A DNA stretch of 64,000 nucleotides from positions 124,001 through 188,000 of the forward strand of contig NZ_NNRM01000046.1 in assembly GCF_002252525.1 (NCBI RefSeq), read 5' to 3'. Position numbers and translations under genes: made by a program. The notes beneath the pieces are model-generated. The model searched no databases. It was not told the DNA's origin and was given only the letters and a program-made list of their open reading frames with translations. Below, piece by piece: positions 8,199 through 16,829 of the stretch (position 1 is the stretch's first letter; each line of letters opens with the position of its first letter). The stretch comes from Brucella pseudogrignonensis. Lineage in GTDB: Bacteria; Pseudomonadota; Alphaproteobacteria; Rhizobiales; Rhizobiaceae.

Positions 8199-10435
8199 AC
8201 GGGTTCCTCCATTTGTACTTTGCGCTTGCCAGCGAGAATGGCCGACCACCGGGCGTCGAAAACCTGGCGGTCGATCCGTTCGATTAAAGCAATCGTTGAA
8301 GCCTTGTCGGTGACAGAAGTATCATCTGCACCAAGCATCTGGGCTGATGGCAGCCAATAGGAACGCAGGCCCGATTGTTTGAGCTTCAGCCCAAGGTCCA
8401 GGCCCTTTTCATGGGTGCCGAGATAGCCTCGTGTGAAGCCACCGGCAGAAAACAATGCTTCGCGCGGCATGATGCAGCATTCAAAGGTTGCCGTTGCCAC
8501 TTCGGTCAGCGACATGCCGGATATGGCGTCGATCGGATAGCCCGCATAACGACTGATGAGGGCGCGATCCGATTGTGGTCCTGCAACCCACGTCCCTGCC
8601 CAGCGGATTGAATCATCTTCATAGGCAAGGGTTGGAGAGAGCACACAGTCTTTATGGGTTTCATACGCAGTGACCAGCTTGTTGAGCCAGCCAGCCTTTC
8701 GCGGCAGCAGGGAGCCTGCCAGAAAGACAACCTGATCGGTGGTGACAGTGCGTGCGCCGACTTCCAGTGCGTCATAAAGATCTTCAGAGCCATTGGCCGA
8801 AACAAGTCGAATGCGTAAGCGATAGAAATCAGCCAGCCGTCTGATCTGAACGCCGACGCGGTCTATGATTTCAGTTGCTGCTGCGATCACAATCGGTGCT
8901 ATTCGCGTTTCAGGATCAAGGGCAAGCAGCGCGAGCAATGGCTCGATCTCTTCGACACGCTCGTCAATCCCGATGATGATTGCTGGCCCCATTGCATCTT
9001 CAAATGGTCCCAGATCAACCACACCGAATACTTCAGGTGCGGGGCGGGTAACGCCACGCAGCAGCGGCACCAGCTGCTGATCGACGATGTGGCGCAATGC
9101 CCAGGCGTTGGGGTCCGTTGCGCGAAGCTGCCGCACGATTGCATCGCGCGAGGTCACACGCGTCGGCGTCAGCGGAAAGAAGGCACGCCGCCCGTCGCTG
9201 ATGGAGAGCTCTAGGTAGAAGGGTGAGGTACTGTCACCATCAAGTTCCGCAGCAAATGCCACAAAGCCATGAGCATGTCTGCTAGGGTCAAGGCCAGCAT
9301 TGAACGGGGGTTGATTGTCAAACTCACGCGTCACATCCGGGCGATCAATGCGCGTCCATGTTGTGTCGATCTGGATCTCTCCACGATGACGACGCAGTTT
9401 TACACCCTCGACGTGGCTGTCGGGATCAAGAAGCCAGCCTGCAACAAGAAGGCCACTGCCTTCAACGCGGAAAACATTGTCGATGCCGATCCGGACCGGA
9501 AACGGGAGGGCCGAAACAGTATCGGTGCCGTCAAAGCGATTGGCTGCCGAACGCAGCCTTAACAAAATATCGGTTGAGCTTCTAACGCGCGGCAGAATCG
9601 CGCGGATATGGGCCGGCGTCTCGCGGGAACCGGACAAAAGCCTGCGATCATAGACTTCTGTAAACCGCCAGCCGCGCCTGCCGCGAAACAGAATTCGCTC
9701 AATATCATTGGCTTCAACCGGCTCATTGGAGAGCAGCAGCCCGGCAAAACCGGATGCCTGTTCGTTGAGGTCAGGGCGGGCGAAAACACTGATCGCACAT
9801 TCGGCGAGCGACGAATTTTTGCCGCTGATAAGTAGTCGCGTGACACTGGGCGTCAAATCCTGCGCCCAGCCCTGAACGAAAATCTCGCCTTCGTCGCTGG
9901 CGCCGATCAATTCGATACAGCCATCCGAACGCGCTCCAGCTTGTAAAAGAACGGTGATCGCTGAAAGCTTCTTCCGGCTGATTGGCCCTGAAATCAGACC
10001 TTCGACGAGCTCGTCAATGACGCCGGGCAGAGCTGAACCCGACAGATCGGCAATCATTGCAACAAAATCCGCAATGGAGGCGGATCGTGAGGCAAAGTTA
10101 TAGCGCCCCACCTTGGCCCGGTGCTGGAACATGATTGTTTTGAGCACGCCACGGCGCAGCACATTGGTCGGAACAATTGCCACAAAACCGTGCGTTCCGG
10201 CAGGCGAAGGTTCTTTTAGCGGCCAGGTAATGAGGTTTGTTTTCACACTCATTGCAGGGTCGCCATTCAGAAAGGCCGTAACCTGATCATTGGTCGCGCT
10301 GCCAATACCCAGCACTAAAACCAGCGTGTCCTCAATCACACTGCCGACCACCATTTCACCCTCCATCATCATGGGTGGGCGATCAGGTGTTCGGGGCTGT
10401 TTTGGAGCCGAATTTGGACGTTCGTCTTGCACCAT
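8195..10435 (-). CDS. Large GW/DP-domain protein with degenerate GT2-like C-terminus
   Basis: A 746-residue protein with no signal peptide. Two clear beta modules carry a G-W-x-x-D motif: VQGWAQDL at residues 187-194 and VAGWLLDP at 331-338, the second ending HGFVAF; a weaker first copy may lie at residues 30-90 and ends HGFVAI. Residues 480-730 resemble a GT2 glycosyltransferase domain, but the metal-binding DXD position reads LAGSLLP where the paralog at 13326 has LNSDVVP. The late acidic motif reads THEKGLDLG instead of DYEDSDLC. It may therefore be an inactive glycosyltransferase or scaffold. It starts 11 bases after the previous gene with AAGGACA as ribosome site and overlaps the next start. 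Confidence 0.75.
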   Translation of the reverse strand: MVQDERPNSAPKQPRTPDRPPMMMEGEMVVGSVIEDTLVLVLGIGSATNDQVTAFLNGDPAMSVKTNLITWPLKEPSPAGTHGFVAIVPTNVLRRGVLKTIMFQHRAKVGRYNFASRSASIADFVAMIADLSGSALPGVIDELVEGLISGPISRKKLSAITVLLQAGARSDGCIELIGASDEGEIFVQGWAQDLTPSVTRLLISGKNSSLAECAISVFARPDLNEQASGFAGLLLSNEPVEANDIERILFRGRRGWRFTEVYDRRLLSGSRETPAHIRAILPRVRSSTDILLRLRSAANRFDGTDTVSALPFPVRIGIDNVFRVEGSGLLVAGWLLDPDSHVEGVKLRRHRGEIQIDTTWTRIDRPDVTREFDNQPPFNAGLDPSRHAHGFVAFAAELDGDSTSPFYLELSISDGRRAFFPLTPTRVTSRDAIVRQLRATDPNAWALRHIVDQQLVPLLRGVTRPAPEVFGVVDLGPFEDAMGPAIIIGIDERVEEIEPLLALLALDPETRIAPIVIAAATEIIDRVGVQIRRLADFYRLRIRLVSANGSEDLYDALEVGARTVTTDQVVFLAGSLLPRKAGWLNKLVTAYETHKDCVLSPTLAYEDDSIRWAGTWVAGPQSDRALISRYAGYPIDAISGMSLTEVATATFECCIMPREALFSAGGFTRGYLGTHEKGLDLGLKLKQSGLRSYWLPSAQMLGADDTSVTDKASTIALIERIDRQVFDARWSAILAGKRKVQMEEPV

Positions 10436-10446
10436 ACGGCTTGTCC

Positions 10447-11217
10447 TTACGGCATGACTGCAAGCGTCAGAAGCGCGCCTGCGACAAAGCCGGTCAAAAC
10501 GGCGGCCAGTACGAAAAGTACCTTGATGTCACCGCTGCTTCTCTTGCGCACGTCTTCCATGCGTTGTTCAAGGCCTGCCACCACGCCATCCATCCGCATG
10601 ATATGAACATCAAGCTCGGTCATGCGCTGGTGAAGATCGGTGCGCAGCGCATCAACCGAACCGGCAATATCGAGAAGCTCTGCCGGTGCCGCATTGCCGG
10701 AACTGTCGATGGTGGGCGCTGCGCGCTGCAATGAACGCTGGTTGACCTGCAATTGCCGCTGTGCAGCCATCAGCATATCGAGTTTATCGAGAATGCGGGT
10801 CATCGGTGCTGCGATGAGCGCTTCAGCTGCCTGCTCATCAGGCTTTGGAACGCGCAGCTTTTGCTCATTGCCTGCGGCATTGGCTGCAACGACCACCAGA
10901 TCGCCAGCGCGGGCTGCAGCAAATTGCGGCAGCATCACTTCGAAAGCGTGCAGCCCATCGCCAATGCCATTGCGCTTGAGGTCTGGTCGCTCTTTGTCGG
11001 CAGGTGCTTCGGCAATGGGCTTGTCGTCCAACAGAACGCGAATGATGAGCCGCTCAGTCGGATAGGACGGATCAAATGCCCAGCCGTAAAGGCGTCCTTC
11101 TTCAATAGCGTCAACGCGTCCTTTCATGGCTTCAGTCCTTTGAGCTGTCGGCGAAGCGCTCTGTGCTTCAACCGGCTTTTGTGCCCCTTCGGATGGAATT
11201 TTGGTCGCGATGTTCAT
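10447..11217 (-). CDS. Tail-anchored GW/DP-domain protein with coiled coil
   Basis: A 256-residue protein of unknown function. After a Pro/Ala-rich start, residues 34-105 form the GW/DP beta module (GRLYGWAFDPSYP, RPDL, GLHAFEVMLP). Residues 130-220 are helical and likely coiled coil (IDKLDMLMAAQRQLQ-type heptads, then repeated Arg/Met/Glu helices). A single hydrophobic helix at about 233-254 (VLFVLAAVLTGFVAGALL) ends the protein, so it looks anchored by its tail in the inner membrane with the beta module in the cytoplasm. It lies between glycosyltransferase genes in one operon. A role in holding the glycosyltransferases at the membrane is a guess from this layout. Confidence 0.75.
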   Translation of the reverse strand: MNIATKIPSEGAQKPVEAQSASPTAQRTEAMKGRVDAIEEGRLYGWAFDPSYPTERLIIRVLLDDKPIAEAPADKERPDLKRNGIGDGLHAFEVMLPQFAAARAGDLVVVAANAAGNEQKLRVPKPDEQAAEALIAAPMTRILDKLDMLMAAQRQLQVNQRSLQRAAPTIDSSGNAAPAELLDIAGSVDALRTDLHQRMTELDVHIMRMDGVVAGLEQRMEDVRKRSSGDIKVLFVLAAVLTGFVAGALLTLAVMP

Positions 11218-11227
11218 GATCTACCTC

Positions 11228-12487
11228 TCATGCTGCCTCGACACGGGCCGCGCGCAAGGATCCAATCAGATCGAGATAGCGTGCTGCGGTGGTGTCGATG
11301 GTGTCCGGGTGCCGCGCGTTTTCGCCAAGCGACTGGCGCAGCTCCGGGTTTTCCGCCATGCGTCGCATTGCTTGGGCGAGCGCCAGCGGATCATTGGGCG
11401 GGACGGTGAGACCATTGATGCCATCAGTGATCATCTCGGCCATTCCACCAATATTGCTGCAGATGACGGGACGGTTCTGTCCCTGTGCTTCCTGAATGAC
11501 GAGTGGAGCGTTTTCCCACCAGATCGAAGGCATGATGGCGCAATCCACGGATTGGATGAGTTGCGCGATATCCTCGCGGCGGTAAGCACCACGCCGCTGC
11601 ACAACAGGAGATGTCTGGGCAAAAAGCTCATCGATTTCGCTAACAAAGCTCTCGCTCTGAAAGGGAGCTGCTCCATGAACACGGAGCTCGAAATCAAATC
11701 CCTCGGCAATGAGCAGCTTTGCGGCCTCAAGCAGAACCGTTGCACCCTTCCACGGGTTGAGATTGCCAAAATAGCCAAAGGTCGACTTGGCCCGCTCATG
11801 CGAAACAGCCGTTGATCTTGGACGTTCCGGCTGACCATTGGGGATGACCTGAATGCGATCATCGGCAAGGCCCCATTCTACATAGCGCTGTTTAAGAAAC
11901 GCACTTGGGGACACGAAGGCATCGACTGTGCTCAGCAGCGATTTGATGTGCCGCTCACGAAGCACAAATTTATCCAGCGCAATATCTTTGAAACAAGCGT
12001 GGCAGCGGTCTGGACTTGCCCCATGACAAAGTTCTTTGCCGGTGGTGCGAACCATCAGCCCGTCATGATGACAGATAGGGTAATAATCGTGCAGCGTCAG
12101 GACAATCCGGCAATTAGGCAGTGTGCGGCGCACGATATGGGGGAATTCTGCGCCCAAAAGTAGCAGATGATGCAGGTGCACAATGTCGGGCCTGAAGTCA
12201 CGCAGCAGTTCAACAATATCCGGCACAATGCCGTATAGGTCGATCTGGCTCATATAGAAGCGATCAAAGTGCCCGGACCACAGCAGAATTTCATCGCCGC
12301 CATTGCCGATGCTCTGAAAACTCGTGCCCGGACGCGCTTCGCGATGCACCTTGTTGGTTGCACCTAAAAACATCGCTTCACATCCTGCCCGCTGATAGGC
12401 GCGGAACAGATCATGGGCGAAAATTTCCGTTCCGCCGGGGTGCAGCGAAGGATGATTGTGGGCTGCGATGAGAACGCGCGGGGCCAT
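11228..12487 (-). CDS. Glycosyltransferase family 4 (GT-B fold), paralog of the 6876 gene
   Basis: A 419-residue glycosyltransferase beginning MAPRVLIAAHNHPS. It shares with the 6876 protein an HPGGTE loop, a cysteine-rich segment (PICHHDG, LCHGAS, RCHACF), PSIWWEN, and a donor-site segment IQEAQGQNRPVICSNIGGM. The two are evidently duplicates within the operon. The ATG at 12487 shares one base with the stop of the methyltransferase gene (TGATG), which decides the start over a longer frame from 12553. It probably adds one sugar of the repeat unit; specificity is unknown. Confidence 0.88.
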   Translation of the reverse strand: MAPRVLIAAHNHPSLHPGGTEIFAHDLFRAYQRAGCEAMFLGATNKVHREARPGTSFQSIGNGGDEILLWSGHFDRFYMSQIDLYGIVPDIVELLRDFRPDIVHLHHLLLLGAEFPHIVRRTLPNCRIVLTLHDYYPICHHDGLMVRTTGKELCHGASPDRCHACFKDIALDKFVLRERHIKSLLSTVDAFVSPSAFLKQRYVEWGLADDRIQVIPNGQPERPRSTAVSHERAKSTFGYFGNLNPWKGATVLLEAAKLLIAEGFDFELRVHGAAPFQSESFVSEIDELFAQTSPVVQRRGAYRREDIAQLIQSVDCAIMPSIWWENAPLVIQEAQGQNRPVICSNIGGMAEMITDGINGLTVPPNDPLALAQAMRRMAENPELRQSLGENARHPDTIDTTAARYLDLIGSLRAARVEAA

Positions 12488-13329
12488 CAGGCGGCACCTC
12501 CGCGCGAGGCAATGAAGATATCCTGATAGTGATCGGCTTCGATGCCGCGCCAATGTCCAAAGGATTTTGTTTGTAGCTCCAGCTTGGCACCTGCAAGCGC
12601 ACGATCCAGAAAGCCGTTTTCAAAGCCGACCGCCGCAAGGGGCGGAAGTTCCGGCAAAAACCAGCAAGGGCCGGTTCCATGACGTTCAAAGGAGAGGCGC
12701 TTGTCGCGCTTGCCGTGCCGGTCGCGAGCGGCAATGTCGTCCACGACAAAGGCAGTCATGAACAGTTTGCCACCAGGTGCTAGGACGCGCGAAATCTGTT
12801 CCAGATAGGATTTTACCTCGTCAGGCGGCAAATGCGTGACCACTGAAGTCATGATGACGAAGTCGAAGCTCTTATCCGCAAAAGGCAATGTGAGGGTCAG
12901 ACCGCTCACGCTTCCTTTTGGATTATAAAGATCATGGGCAATGTCGAGATGACGGAACTCGAAATTGGGATAGCGCGCAGTGATGTTCTGGCGACACCAG
13001 TTAACGCCACCGACCACAGGATCAATACCGGCATAGCGTGCCTTCGCCGTGTCGAGATATTGGGTCAGTGGTACGGCCATGCGGCCAATCCCCGAACCGA
13101 TATCCAACACCCGTGAATCAGGCCTCAGCCCGCCCTTGCGGATGAAATGACCAAGGAACTCGGCACCCACGGCGCGATAATCGCCGTCTCCGACGAACAC
13201 GCTGTTCGGGTCGGGTGAGGGCAGAAACCGGTTCTTCAAAACAGATTGTATCAGCCAGTCAATCTGTTCTTCGGGTATTGCTGGTTTGGCTTCAGGTTCT
13301 GGCTGTTTCAGCATTACCACTTCCGTCAA
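12487..13329 (-). CDS. Class I SAM-dependent methyltransferase
   Basis: A 280-residue cytoplasmic methyltransferase. Motif I is VLDIGSGIGRMAVPL near residue 74, followed by YAGIDPVVGGVNWC, and later SFDFVIMTSVVTHLPPDEV and RVLAPGGKLFMTAF. This is the usual order of the Rossmann SAM-binding fold. The frame opens with TTG at 13329, which has GGAG about 7 bases ahead and overlaps the stop of the upstream glycosyltransferase (TTGA); an ATG five codons later is the alternative. In a glycan operon it could O-methylate a sugar, but the acceptor is not readable. Confidence 0.87.
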   Translation of the reverse strand: MTEVVMLKQPEPEAKPAIPEEQIDWLIQSVLKNRFLPSPDPNSVFVGDGDYRAVGAEFLGHFIRKGGLRPDSRVLDIGSGIGRMAVPLTQYLDTAKARYAGIDPVVGGVNWCRQNITARYPNFEFRHLDIAHDLYNPKGSVSGLTLTLPFADKSFDFVIMTSVVTHLPPDEVKSYLEQISRVLAPGGKLFMTAFVVDDIAARDRHGKRDKRLSFERHGTGPCWFLPELPPLAAVGFENGFLDRALAGAKLELQTKSFGHWRGIEADHYQDIFIASRGGAA

Positions 13330-15587
13330 GCGGCGCTCCTTTCAGATTTTGCCACGATCACATTTGAGGGCATTGAGAGCTGCATCTCGTCGTGTTGCGG
13401 GGCCATCAATTCACTGATTTCTTCGTTCCAGCGCTGCGTGTGCAGCCAGGAATTATATTGGCTGGCAAGGCCGCGCATATAATCCGCGCTGCGGCGGATT
13501 GAGCGGCGCTCGAAATGGTAGAGCGCAACGCTTGGCTCGTAGTAAATCTGGAAACCGAGCTGGCGAATTTTCAGGCACAGGTCGCTGTCTTCGTAATCGC
13601 CGATGACGTAGTCTTCACTGTAACCGCCTACCAGATCAAAGATGTCCTTACGGGTAATCAGGCACGCACCGGTAACGCCCGGAACATCACGCCCACGGCG
13701 CGCAGGCGCATAATTGCCCGGCATACCCTTGTGGTAGTGATGATTGAGCCAGATGCCCTGTCGATCGCGGGCGAAATAAAGCCCGGCATGTTGCAGAGAG
13801 CCATCTTCAAACAAAAGGCGCGGGCCGATTGCACCGAGCTTCGGCTCATCGAATAGCGGCTGGATCAGCTGCTGCAACCAACCATGTTCGGAAGGCACCA
13901 CATCCGAATTGAGCATAACAATTGTTGTGCCTGTGGCTATGCTTGCGCCCGCATTGCAGGCACGCGCATAGCCGCCATTGCGGTTCATGATTGCTAGCTT
14001 GAACGGCATATCATGAAGGATGTTGAGGCCGCCCAGCATATGCTCCGTGTCATCCTGAATTTCAGGTGAATCGAGCACGAAGATAAATTCAGCATTGGCC
14101 ATCAGCCAGGGATCAGTTGCCATCGATGAAAACTGAAACCGCAGGAAATCGAGATTGCGGTAAAGCGGGATGACGATAGAGGCCAAAGGAGAAGCAGGCG
14201 TCTCGCCAAATTCTTTGACTTCCGTGATGCGCACCGTTGCGCCGATTTTCTTTTCAACTTCTGTGAGTGCGGGGGCGAGAATCTGCTCAAAAACATGCGG
14301 TCGCGCCTGTTGTGGCGGGACGGAACGCAAGATCCGCATTCGTTGCGCGGATGGTTCAAAAGGTTGTGGCGCAGGCACCAGTGGCGCTGTGCTGCCCGAC
14401 GTAAGTCGCATCTGAAAACGCGGCTGCAGCAATGGGCCAAGGTTTTTTGCCGATGGCAACCACGCAACAAAGCCTGTCACGTCCCTTTGTGGAGCATCCT
14501 CACGCTTGGCAATTTTGCCTGCAAACTTATGGAAATAAGGCTTGAGCGACTGAGCACTGCCGCCTTCAGGCAAATATTCGATATCGGCCAGCATGGCCGA
14601 AGGATCATGCATCCAGCCACCGACGATCAGGCCCCCATCCAATGCCAGCGCCAGATCGATTTCGGCTGTCGGCTGAGAAGCAGATTGTGCAATTTGACGG
14701 ACAGGCAGCGGCGAGCGCGTCTGTAAATCAATGGCAACGGCGGTCCCTGCCGCATTGATTTTGCCCAGCTGGCGAACCAGAAACTCCCGCAAAGCACCGT
14801 TACTCTGCCATTTGCTCCACCATTTGGTGAAGTTGTTCTGTTCTGCCGTTCGGGTTGCCATCTTGCGCACCGCGACACCCTTCTGCCCGCTTAGTACAAG
14901 CAGGAGCGATGAAGGCAGATCCTGCGGAGCTTCAACCAGAAGATGGCAGGCCTGCCAGGCATTGCGGCCCTGCTGACCAAGCACAAATCGCGGCGGGATG
15001 ACCATGACGCTGCCCGGCGTTATGCCGTAAATGGCAGAGATTTCGCCGAGCATCGGATCGACGGCTGTTTCGAGAAGATGATGCCCGGAAACAGGTTCAC
15101 CACAATGCTGTGCTTCCCGGGGTTCCGGCGTTAACGCGAAAGTTAGCTCGCGCACGAGGGATGCGAATGCCTGATTTCGCGTCAGCCGGAACGTGCTGCG
15201 CCAGGTTGTGAGGATATTGGTCAGCAGCTTGATATGGCCGGGCAAAGTGAGATCACTGACGACATGATTGACATCGAATGCTGCAAGCTCATTGGCCGGA
15301 TAAAGGATTGCTTGTGCCGTAGGTCCCAATGAACCCGCACTCAGCGATAATTCGATTGGTTCGGGTCCGGTCCGCATGGCCCAGAACATGCGCATCCCAC
15401 CATTTTCCAGCGGAATGCCAACACTGAGCAGCGGGACGGGCTGGACAGGCGTTTCCAGCGTGCATTTGTTTGTGGAGCGAGCCGGGCCGGGAACATCCCA
15501 GATGACCACAGCCACGTCGGCGCATAGACGGCAAATGGAGAGGTTCTCGGTTTTGCTTTCAGTGTCCGCCGAATGGTCGAGGTTCAA
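13326..15587 (-). CDS. GT2 glycosyltransferase with N-terminal GW/DP domain
   Basis: A 753-residue protein. Residues 1-300 are beta-rich and unassigned. A GW/DP module follows (VGGWMHDP at 322-329, ending VTGFVAWLP). Residues 465-730 form a GT2 (GT-A fold) domain: ASIVIPLYRN, NRNGGYARACNAG, the metal site LNSDVVP, then TGACLITRK and the acidic motif GDYEDSDLC with YHFERRS. The catalytic residues look intact. The frame begins with TTG at 15587; no better start exists near by, because the next in-frame Met is about 65 residues in. It is the first glycosyltransferase of the - strand operon, downstream of the RTX gene. Confidence 0.83.
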   Translation of the reverse strand: MNLDHSADTESKTENLSICRLCADVAVVIWDVPGPARSTNKCTLETPVQPVPLLSVGIPLENGGMRMFWAMRTGPEPIELSLSAGSLGPTAQAILYPANELAAFDVNHVVSDLTLPGHIKLLTNILTTWRSTFRLTRNQAFASLVRELTFALTPEPREAQHCGEPVSGHHLLETAVDPMLGEISAIYGITPGSVMVIPPRFVLGQQGRNAWQACHLLVEAPQDLPSSLLLVLSGQKGVAVRKMATRTAEQNNFTKWWSKWQSNGALREFLVRQLGKINAAGTAVAIDLQTRSPLPVRQIAQSASQPTAEIDLALALDGGLIVGGWMHDPSAMLADIEYLPEGGSAQSLKPYFHKFAGKIAKREDAPQRDVTGFVAWLPSAKNLGPLLQPRFQMRLTSGSTAPLVPAPQPFEPSAQRMRILRSVPPQQARPHVFEQILAPALTEVEKKIGATVRITEVKEFGETPASPLASIVIPLYRNLDFLRFQFSSMATDPWLMANAEFIFVLDSPEIQDDTEHMLGGLNILHDMPFKLAIMNRNGGYARACNAGASIATGTTIVMLNSDVVPSEHGWLQQLIQPLFDEPKLGAIGPRLLFEDGSLQHAGLYFARDRQGIWLNHHYHKGMPGNYAPARRGRDVPGVTGACLITRKDIFDLVGGYSEDYVIGDYEDSDLCLKIRQLGFQIYYEPSVALYHFERRSIRRSADYMRGLASQYNSWLHTQRWNEEISELMAPQHDEMQLSMPSNVIVAKSERSAA

Positions 15588-15690
15588 TGTGAGCGCCCTT
15601 TCATTCTTGTTGGAAATGCAGGGCCAGAAGCAGCGCTAACGAGGCTGGGTCGGGCCAAAAATCGAGATTGAAAAGAATTAAAGAAGGAAC

Positions 15691-15716
15691 GTGCCCGGCG
15701 GGAGGATGCCGGGCAC
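15691..15716 (-). terminator. Hairpin between RTX gene and glycosyltransferase operon
   Basis: A perfect 9-bp stem GTGCCCGGC / GCCGGGCAC with an 8-base loop lies 17 bases after the RTX stop. On the - strand it is followed by a T-rich stretch (GTTCCTTCTTTAATTC). It could be a partial terminator that lets the RTX gene be expressed more than the glycosyltransferases behind it. Confidence 0.6.
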
Positions 15717-15732
15717 GCACTCAATCGTTTAA

Positions 15733-16419
<687 letters not shown>

Positions 16420-16631
16420 TTACAAAAAGGCCGGGAATAAACCGACCATCATGCTTGTAGTAGTTTGCGCCGCATCAATAAGGATTGCAACACTATTAAT
16501 TGTTGCAATTTTGGCATCCGTAAGTAACAAATTATTACGAATAATTTATATTACAGTTTTGTAAACACAATTATGATGTATATTTAATATCATTATAATT
16601 TCTATTTAGATTATATTTAAATCCAATTTAC

Positions 16632-16656
16632 TTCAAAATTTGAACCGGATCGGTTC
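16632..16656. promoter_or_regulatory. Operator-like palindrome upstream of the RTX gene
   Basis: TTCAAAATTTGAA at 16632-16644 is identical to the motif upstream of the MarR gene and, inverted, to the one at 22156. It overlaps a second perfect palindrome, GAACCGGATCGGTTC (16642-16656). The site is about 240 bases upstream of the RTX start. It is the likely binding site of the MarR regulator at 20217. Confidence 0.65.
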
Positions 16657-16690
16657 GAACAAAAAAATTAATATATTTCAATATGATGAA

Positions 16691-16716
16691 GCCGCGCATG
16701 TCGGAACATGCGCGGC
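16691..16716. terminator. Strong hairpin between adaptor and RTX genes
   Basis: Perfect 10-bp stem GCCGCGCATG / CATGCGCGGC with loop TCGGAA. It probably ends - strand transcription from the secretion operon; only a loose T-rich stretch follows on that strand. Confidence 0.5.
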
Positions 16717-16789
16717 GCGGGTATTTTCAGCGTATTCAACCTATGGATGATTTATATTATAGAATACTCTTTCGTTACGTTTCACGACT

Positions 16790-16824
16790 ATCCGGCTGTT
16801 GTTGTGTTAAGCACGCAGCCGGAT
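16790..16824. other. Inverted repeat next to the adaptor gene stop
   Basis: ATCCGGCTG and CAGCCGGAT form a 9-bp stem with a 17-base loop, beginning 5 bases after the adaptor gene stop. There is no T run, so mRNA protection is as likely as termination. Confidence 0.4.
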
Positions 16825-16829
16825 GCAGT

